A stretch of DNA of 64,000 nt from Tricholoma matsutake (taxonomy: Eukaryota > Basidiomycota > Agaricomycetes > Agaricales > Tricholomataceae), in the NCBI GenBank assembly GCA_026075535.2, contig AP026549.1:496001-560000 (forward strand). The letters are read 5' to 3'. Shown piece by piece: positions 56,830 to 64,000 of this stretch (positions are counted from its first letter, which is position 1; each line of letters opens with the position of its first letter). The notes beneath the pieces are model-generated. The model did no database searches. It worked only from the letters and a program-made list of their open reading frames with translations, and was not told the origin of the DNA. A program made the position numbers and the translations under genes.

Positions 56830-57103
56830 TGTTGGAGCAGACTATATATACTGCACAGCAGAAGAGACAACAAGTTCCTTACAACCTACCTGGGGTTTAG
56901 TAAGACTTACAGCTAGGGTTAACATAGGTAAGAACACTATATTCCTAGTATGGTACAGGTTCTCCTTATATACATAAATATAAGGCAGTCACATGACTCA
57001 GGAATGTGTTTACCACATGTATGCACAGTAAGCACAGTAACATGTGTATGCTGCATGTATTGCCTCATGTATACAGCATGCATCACAGGGATTAATTTCA
57101 ACA
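56830..57103 (-). repeat. copia-2 3' LTR, 274 bp
   Basis: Same length as, and nearly identical to, the copia-1 LTR. On minus it starts TGTTGAAATTAATCCC after a G-rich polypurine tract and ends CTCCAACA. Confidence 0.92.
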
Positions 57104-57135
57104 CCCCCCCTCAAACTGTACAGTGCTCTAAGCAG

Positions 57136-59720
57136 CTAAGTTTGAATCTCGAAAGTAACTCTGAGAGAGTCTCTAAATTTCCTGAATAGGATGGCACCAA
57201 GGTTCTTTGTGAACATGTCAGCCAGATTATCACTTCCAGGAATGAAAACAACTGTGACTTTGTCATTTTCTATGCATTCATGGGTATAGTGGTAGTGAAT
57301 GTCTATATGTTTGGTCCTGCTTTCCTGAACTGGATTTGATCCGATAAAGATGGATCCCTGATTATCAGTGCAGATTGGTATGCACTTCAGTATATATCCA
57401 AGTTCCTGGAATAAGGACTCTATCCATGCTATCTGCTGACAAGTGTCAGAGAGAGCCATATATTCGGCTTCTGTGGATGACAGTGCTACAGTTTTTTGTA
57501 AATGGGACTGCCAGCACACAATGCCACTCACTAGAGTAGCAAAGTAACCTGTTGTAGATTGGCGCTTGACAGTGTCAGCTGCCCAATCAGAATCTGTGAA
57601 GGCCTGTAGCCCTTCAGATTTCTCTCCATCATAGACAATATTATATTTCTGGGTTCCCACCAGATAGTGCATGATATACATTGCTTTGTCTAGATGTTCT
57701 TGGCTAGGATTAGCCGAGAATTGTGACATCTTGATTACTGCATAAGCAATATCAGGTCGCATTCCGAGCATCAGATACAATAAAGATCCAATCACAGACT
57801 GATATTTTGATCTAATCACTGTGTTTGGCATCGCTGTGTTTTCCGATGGTTTGTAACCAGTTGGGAGTGGAGTGGGGATAACTTTGGCATTTGTCATCTC
57901 AAACGTCTCGAGCACTTTGGCGAGATATTTGGTTTGATGGAACTTGACTTTATTTGTGGTCTGGGTGATGTGCATGCCTAAGAATTCCATGAGTTTTTCA
58001 GTACTATGGCACTCCCAATGCTTTAGACAAGCATTCTTCTTTTCATCCACAAGTTTCTTGTTCTTCCCCATGAACAAGCCATCATCAACATAGACCAGTG
58101 CAATAACAATGCTGCCTGTCTTAGGATCCTTGTGTATGAAAATGCCAGCATCGGAGCTGGCGGTCACGAACCCAATGGTGCACATAAATTCCTCTAGCTC
58201 TTTCCACCATGCTAGTGAGGCCTGTTTAAGGCCATACAATGCTCGGTGTAAGCGCATTACTTTGCACTCTTTTCCCTTGAGTCTGAAACCCTTGGGTTGA
58301 TCCATATAGATCTCCTCATCTAGTTTGCCATATAAAAATGCGGTTTTTACATCTAGACCAGTCATATACATGCCTTCTAGAGATGCAAGTGCAAACATGA
58401 GGTGTACGGTCTCATAGCTGACTACTGGTGAGAAAATCTCATCAAAGTCAACACCTTTGACTTGGGAAAAGCCTTTGGCCATGAGTCTGGCTCGTTTTCT
58501 TCTGTCCAATTTCACAGAGAAAACCCATCTATTTTTGATTGTTTTTCGATCATGTGGAAGATCAACAATGTCATAGACTTGTCGCTTGTGAAGAGCCTCT
58601 AATTCTTCATGACAAGCCTGTTTCCACTCAAGTTGCTGCTGCCATGGTAGGTGCGCAATATCATGAAATTGGTTTGGAACTTGGCTTATTTTGCTTGATG
58701 GTGTGACTGCTTTTGACAACAGCCAGCAAATAAGCTCATCTCCACCTTCCTTGGTTGTCATTTTAATATAACCTGCTTCGTCCTCTTCCCCCATTGGGGG
58801 ATCATGTTCTTGATTATTGGAATCGGGCACACTCTCATGGGGTCCCGAATTTGGTCCAGCAACCGGTTCTTGCTGTTAAGATCGTGGTCATGTTCAGTTA
58901 TGATCCGAATCTTGACCCACAGATCTCTTCCAATATTGATCATGTGCAATGTCTCTCTCTATGTCAGAGGGGAGTTGCTTCTCTCCATAGGTAGTGCCAG
59001 GATGGTTTGGGATGTTCCTCTGCCTGCCTGATCAATGGGGCAATTGCTGCCATTCCTGTTGATCATCACGTCTTGGACAAAAGTCCTCAGTGGTTACTGG
59101 AGGTGGCAGAGGAGGAGCATCAGTTGCATCGTCATGCACCTTTTGCTCGCTTGGTACATCATCATCTTTTTCTGATGACGGAGGAAGGGGTGGATTTTGT
59201 GGTGTTATAGAATCATCGCCATCCATTCCAAATGCGTGGTCATCATCTTCTGGTTCTGGAGGTGGAAAATCACCAAGGTCTATCTTGGCAGGAGTTTTAG
59301 CTCCAGGACAGCATGGGAACAATGTTTCATCAAATAGTGCCATAGCACCAATGAATATTGTGCCACTAAGTTGCATGAAACGGTATGCTTTAATGCCATC
59401 TTCTAATCCAAGGTATGTCATTAACTCTGATCAAGGAGCTAATGTGGTTGGACATTTCTCCTTGGGTAGATAGACATAAGCACTGCAACCAAAGACCTTC
59501 AGATCGTTTAGATCTGGGCGGACTTTATTCAGGTCCTCAAAAGGTGTCAGCCATTTCAGGTGCCTTATTGGGGTTTGGTTCTATAGGTGTGTTGCATGTT
59601 CAATGCAAAATTCCCATCATGATTGTGGTAGACAAGTGGTGAATCGCAGGGTTTGTGACTTTTCCATTATTGTCCTTATGATGCGCTCTGCATGCCCATT
59701 CTGTTGGTGAACATGGGGTG
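57136..59720 (-). pseudogene. copia-2 reverse transcriptase and RNase H
   Basis: Open from 58830 to 57136 (564 residues), with a broken upstream part to about 59720. RT motifs GVDFDEIFSPVV, GLDVKTAFLYG and LVYVDDGLFMG are intact, as are RNase H DSDWAAD and STEAEYMALSD. It differs from copia-1 mainly by CG to CA or TG changes (for example ARLVAKG to ARLMAKG and CREELEAL to CHEELEAL). It contains GFRLKG, which copia-1 has lost. Upstream stops in the acidic linker make the full polyprotein non-functional. Confidence 0.85.
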
Positions 59721-61749
59721 CAGACATCTCTATTTTGATGCCAAAATTCTTGAGCGTATTTTGTAGCTCATGATCTTTGAACTCCCCCCCTGGATCAACA
59801 TGCCATCACTTGATTGTAGCGCCATACTGGGTCAAAGCCATTGCTTGAAATTGTCTAATTGCCACAGCAGCGTCAGACTTCTTTCTAAGGCACCACTGGA
59901 CCCAGATATGTGACATTTTGTCATCTAGAAATACAATGAAGTATTTATGTTTGTGGTACAATAGTACCGGGAGTTCCTTTAGATCAGAATGTATTAATTC
60001 AAAGGATTTCTCTGTGCATGAATTTTATTTGGAAAAGATTTTGACATCATTTTCCCTTCAGTGCACCCTGGACATATAATTTTGTCTTTAGGAATAGTTA
60101 AATTCCTTGGGAATTTTATGGTGCTGTTAGGCATTTTCCCTAGCACCTCTTTGGATGGGTGTCCAAGTGGCCTATGCCAAGTCAAGTAGTCAGCGACATA
60201 CATGGTTGCGACATTGATCCTCTTGGTGCTCAATATATGAGTCCGAGCCCAATAGATTGTGTTGTGTCTCCTAAGAGGGACACAATCTAATATTGGGTTT
60301 CCTTTCTCAAAAAATGAAATGTGTGTGGAGGAACTATGTGCATCACTTCCCTCTTGTAAAAAGACGCCCATTGACAGTAGTTGAGTACTACAGTTGGGTA
60401 TGTAGTAGACAGGGTATAATTGTGTTTCATGCATCTCTGACTTCCTGTGACATACTACCTGATGTCTAATGAAGACTGCTCCTTTTCCTACTATATGAGT
60501 AGTACCTGTGGCCGTTTGAACCAAGGTAGAGTGCTTTCTTGGTAAAGGCTCATAAGAAGCTAAATCTTTCATTTCACCAGTGAAGTGCTTTGATGTGCAT
60601 GAATCCATGATCCAGTTGGCACATTTCTTACAATTTCCATTTGCACACATAACACATATATTAAGATCTAAATAGTTCCATGATACATTTAATAGCAGTA
60701 AGATTTCACATGAAAAGTTCACTGTAATCATTGTAATATTAATCTTTGTGCTTGTGCCAGGGAAAAGGACTGACCTATCATCATATCCACCTGTTTCAAG
60801 TGGTTCATTGATGGCCTTCCACACTTCTTCATCAGAAACCGGAGGCTCTGATCCAAGGGAGACAGTATCATCTTTGACCTCTATGATCCTAGGTTCTTCC
60901 GGTTCTTCCAGTTCAATCCTCCTTCTCTTACCTTCTCGCACTGTCAGGTGCTCTTCCAGCAGTCACAGATTTTTTGCGCTGCATGGAAGTTGCATTTGCT
61001 TGAGGGTGTCTTGAGCTTGCTGATATTTAGTGTAAACCGAATGAGAGGTAGAGGCCACGCCAGTATATGCCTGTGCAGGCAGTCGGTGGCAAGGGTCCCT
61101 TGTGGGAGTGTGGTCCTGCTGTTCAATGCACTGAATGAGTGGCATCAGCGGTATGATGGTGCCATCACCATTTATGGTGGTAAAGGCACTGGAGGCGAGG
61201 TGGGTATGCTTCTCTTTGGGCTTATCCTCCTTAGTCTTTTTGTTCCCACATTGTCCATGCTTTCCAGACGACTCTCCATTGTTGTCTTGCCCTTCTTTGG
61301 GCTGCCATTTGGGGTTTCCCCCTTTGAGCTTGACAGCGGAAAGCTTATTGGCCTGAGGCAGGCCAGTGGGCTTTCCAACTGCTGTGTGCCTAGAGGCTTC
61401 AGTGACAATGGAGTCCTTGATGTGTTTGAATGTCAAGGCACTAGTAGTGGTCATGTTAAGGCCTGTGGTGGATAATGAATCATACTCACATGGCATTACA
61501 GCAAGTAGGATCATCACCTGTACTAATTCAGGGATGGCGACATTGGCAGCCATGAGGTGCTGACACTTGTCAGCCATTTTAGCGATCTCTGGTGCTGGGT
61601 TTGCAGCTGGGATCTTGATCACTATTGCAGACATAAAGTCTGCAAAGACTTGGGAGGGGCCATCAAAACCATAATCAGTGCAAATGAGGTCCCACACCTC
61701 CTCAGCAGTGTCCTTGGTATTGCTCACTGCCAAATGGAGGGGGCCAGTC
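59721..61749 (-). pseudogene. copia-2 gag, protease and integrase
   Basis: On minus: gag from 61733 (MAVSNTKDTAEEVWDLICTD, ELVQVMILLAVMPCEYDSLS) with a C-terminal zinc-knuckle region decayed. The protease region reads CKKCANWIMDSCTSKHFTG (about 60640-60590). The GAG-pre-integrase motif has TWHRPLGHPSKEVLGKMP and CPGCTEGKM (about 60190-60050), and the integrase core continues to 59720 (HVHQQNGHAERI). Breaks lie near 59990 and 60950. The gag N-terminus beyond GPLHL is missing because gypsy-2 begins at 61750. Confidence 0.78.
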
Positions 61750-62131
61750 TGTTAGGGCGACACCCACTATCTGCTAGCTAAGACCATGTGGGTTCTCTCT
61801 ACAAGAAGGGGGTGGGATCTGCGCTCGTGATGGGGGAAATGATGGTTTTGATGTGTGGGGTTATTAATAGGTGAGTTTGTTGAAATAGGCCTTTCACACC
61901 GAAAACGTAGGTGGAATACCTAAGAGAACACAACTGGGGTCCCCTAGGCATATATTTAAGGTTTATATACTATGTTACATATATTGTACATTGTTGTTAC
62001 TGATGCACTTGTACATGCGTGTACATTTTGATGCGTGCAAAATAAAATTCTCACGCTATCAAAATGTAGCGTAATTTGACATAATAAAATAAAAATGAAA
62101 GTTTATTAGGTAATGGGGTGGTTTCCTAACA
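61750..62131 (-). repeat. gypsy-2 LTR
   Basis: On minus it starts TGTTAGGAAACCACCCC and ends GTCGCCCTAACA, the same family as 24756-25155 and 30823-31217. The polypurine tract AAAAGGGGGGTAA adjoins it at 62132-62145. Confidence 0.88.
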
Positions 62132-62149
62132 TTACCCCCCTTTTATGCC

Positions 62150-63700
62150 TCGACTTCCAGGTGAGAAAATATTATGTTTGTACCCTCTGTGAAATTTTGG
62201 TAAGGCCGGAATTTCATCCCCTCATACACCATTCTCGCAATGTGACACGGAGCATTCGGATTACATTTAAAGAATTGGGCGATTGCATTACGTGCTCACT
62301 TACAATTCTCTTTGGGTTCCCATGAATTATTTTTGTCAGTATCGTTTTTCCACTTTATTAAGAACTCCAATTTGTTCCGTCGAAGACGTGAGTCTAGAAT
62401 TTCTTCAACTATGTATTCTGGAGCACCTTCTACTATTATCAGAGGTTGCGGAGTAGTTTGTTGGCCAGGAATAGTGGGCAGATGGTAAGGGCATAGGCAG
62501 GATATGTTAATCTCGGGATCAGTCTTAAATGATCGGGGTAATTTTAGCACTACCACATTAGGCGAGATCACTTTAGGGATCGCATATGGGCCAACTTGTT
62601 TCTCCATAAATTTCTTCGAAGGTCATGGAATATTCAGGTCCTTGGTACTTAGCCATACCAAGTCACCAACTTTGTACTCTGGAGTGCGTGCTCGAGTACG
62701 ATCCACGTGTTGCATCATGTCATCACATGCTTTCTTCAATGCCGCCTCTGCTTCCTCTTGTACCTTTTGCATCTTAGATACAAAATCTTCTACCGACTGT
62801 ACTTTGACTTCCCTTCTGGGTTCTACTCCCATGCGAGGATGATATCCATAATTCGCAAAAAAGGGTGACATATGAGTAGCTGAATGGAATTTGTTATTGT
62901 GGGAAAATTCAGCAATTGCCAACCATTCGGGCCAGTCGGTTTGTCGGTAGTTGACAAACATATGTAGGTACTGCTCCAACTCCTGATTCATTCTCTCTGT
63001 CTGCCCATCAGTCTGCGGGTGATATGCCATAGATAATTTAGTTTGAATTCCCAATATGTTGTTTAGTTCTCGCATAAACACGGAAGCAAATTGTGGTCCG
63101 CGATCGGAGATAACAGTATCAGGTAACCCATGTAACTGCCATACCTGATTTAGATAGAGGCGCGCCAAGCCCAATGATGAGGTTTCTGTAGTAGTAGGAA
63201 TAATATGGACCTCCTTTGTAAAGCAGTCGCATACTACAAATATTGCATTGTACCCTTGAGCCTCGGGTAATCCGGTAATAAAATCCACAGATCTATCTCG
63301 CCATGGCGCTGTAGGTATAGGGTTTGGCATTAATTTTCCTGCAGGTTTCTCTGGAAATTTCTTCCCCCTCATGCACGTATCACATCCATCCACATACCCC
63401 AACACATACTTCGAAATTCCGGTCCACCAATAATTTCTCATTACTAATTCCAATGTCTTCCATCTTCCTGGGTGTCCGGCAATCAGCGTATTGTGATGTA
63501 ACCGGATGATCTCCCTTCGCAAATCCTGATCCTTCGGTACATACACTTTTCCTCGAAACAACACCAACCCTTGTTCCTCAACCCATTTGTCTCCTTTGAT
63601 ATTACCTTTCTTCTCTCCCTTCAGAGCTTTCATGGCTTCCACTACTTCATCGTCCATTTCTGAACATTGTCTAATTTTAGACAACATTTCCATTTCCGAG
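62150..63700 (-). pseudogene. gypsy-2 integrase and chromodomain, truncated
   Basis: A near-intact 385-residue integrase reading (63780-62623). It has an HHCC zinc domain (HHNTLIAGHPGRW, CDTCMRGKKFPEK), a core with VDFITGLPEAQ, VISDRGPQFASVF and QTDGQTERMNQELEQ supplying the D, D and E residues, and then a chromodomain (EYIVEEILDSRLRRNKLEFL, NNSWEPKENC) at about 62430-62300. A single TGA near 62620 (NIP-stop-PSKKF), shared with gypsy-1, separates the two. Everything upstream of SEMEMLSKIRQC is missing at 63700. Confidence 0.85.
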
Positions 63701-63761
63701 TGTGTATGCTGCATGTATTGCCTCATGTATACAGCATGCATCACAGGGATTAATTTCAACA
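63701..63761 (-). repeat. copia-2 5' LTR remnant, 61 bp
   Basis: Matches the first 61 bp of the copia LTR (TGTTGAAATTAATCCC on minus). It is joined directly to gypsy-2 at 63700/63701 and followed by the ATGCC target duplication. Confidence 0.9.
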
Positions 63762-63766
63762 ATGCC

Positions 63767-64000
63767 ACACACACATGCAATGGCCACTACTCCAGTCCTA
63801 TCACATGCCTTTGATGCCAAAAAAGCATTCCCTATGGCTTGGAATTTATTTTTGCAATGAGCCTTCTGGAAACCCAGGTACAAATCAGGACCAGCATTGG
63901 GAGCAGCATCACATCAGCCATGGCCAAGGGAAGTGTACCTACCATTAATCGTTCTATGGCAGCTTGAAGGAACTGCTCATATTCAGCCTGATTTGGGGCC
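63767..64000 (-). pseudogene. KDZ-2 transposase, continuation past the window
   Basis: Continues KDZ-2 after copia-2 and matches KDZ-1 at about 17310-17545, including the sequence around TGATTTGGGGCC at the edge. The N-terminal part and CxC2 cluster would lie beyond 64000. Confidence 0.75.

Larger units (their letters stand above)
56830..63761 (-). mobile_element. copia-2, TSD-bounded, containing a gypsy fragment
   Basis: LTR 56830-57103 at one end and a 61-bp LTR remnant (63701-63761) at the other, flanked by exact 5-bp TSD ATGCC (56825-56829 and 63762-63766). The empty site is visible in KDZ-1 near 17310, where CATCCATGCCGTGCACATGC is uninterrupted. The interior, read on minus, is gag, protease, integrase, RT and RNase H. 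The gag start and most of the 5' LTR are replaced by gypsy-2 (61750-63700). Confidence 0.9.

Noticed and set aside
1..64000. CRISPR array
   Set aside because: The regular repeats found (30-bp and 18-bp units) are contiguous tandem repeats without unique spacers, and the sequence is eukaryotic.

Overview
The window looks like repeat-dominated nuclear DNA from a basidiomycete fungus, most likely an Agaricomycete. The evidence is short introns (about 50-65 nt), two KDZ-type DNA transposons with CxC2 and CxC5/CxC6 cysteine clusters, chromodomain Ty3/gypsy elements, Ty1/copia elements and a Helitron fragment with the fungal-type N-terminal region. The species cannot be fixed from sequence alone. 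Almost every recognisable gene belongs to a mobile element. The clearest exception is a small, apparently intact, intron-containing lectin-like gene at 39347-39878 (minus).

Layout. 1-2078: non-coding with short tandem duplications. 2079-5548: two near-identical 1.7 kb elements (A and B) in head-to-head orientation, each with its own 8-bp target-site duplication (TSD), forming a 3.5 kb palindrome. 5753-6077 and 6235-6931: two MITEs. 7424-9061 and about 28131-31217: the 5' and 3' parts of a chromodomain gypsy element lying either side of a roughly 19 kb KDZ transposon region (about 9062-28130). That region holds a KDZ transposase on the minus strand, a divergent companion gene, several accessory genes, a nested 4.5 kb element carrying its own CxC5/CxC6 gene (11885-16423), and element C (23734-26331). 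31218-35280: AT-richer sequence with intron-like signals, not identified. 35281-38990: a Helitron N-terminal region broken by two hAT-like insertions, a TA-flanked MITE and an internal inversion of about 2 kb. 39347-39878: the lectin-like gene. 40318-41222: another element with an 8-bp TSD. 41334-44211: a copia element truncated at its 5' side. 44212-46380: hairpin-rich and cassette-like repeats. 46390-54235: a gypsy element interrupted by elements D (48318-50233) and E (51468-53280). 54781-64000: a second KDZ copy broken by a solo LTR (55324-56151) and by a TSD-bounded copia element (56830-63761), which itself contains a truncated gypsy.

The most interesting feature is the family formed by elements A-E. 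They share related ends (CAGTAMTTTACA at one end, GTAAAGACCTC or a variant at the other), 8-bp TSDs, subterminal arrays of short degenerate repeats, outward-facing tRNA-like modules with A and B boxes, and an interior of repeated cassettes in which a hairpin precedes an intron-like 5' splice signal, a pyrimidine tract and a 3' splice signal. They encode no recognisable protein. Removing D or E together with one TSD restores the reading of the host gypsy, so the ends are well defined.

Many stop codons and catalytic-site losses are CGA to TGA or CG to CA changes relative to a sister copy in the same window. This points to cytosine-methylation-type decay of the repeats.
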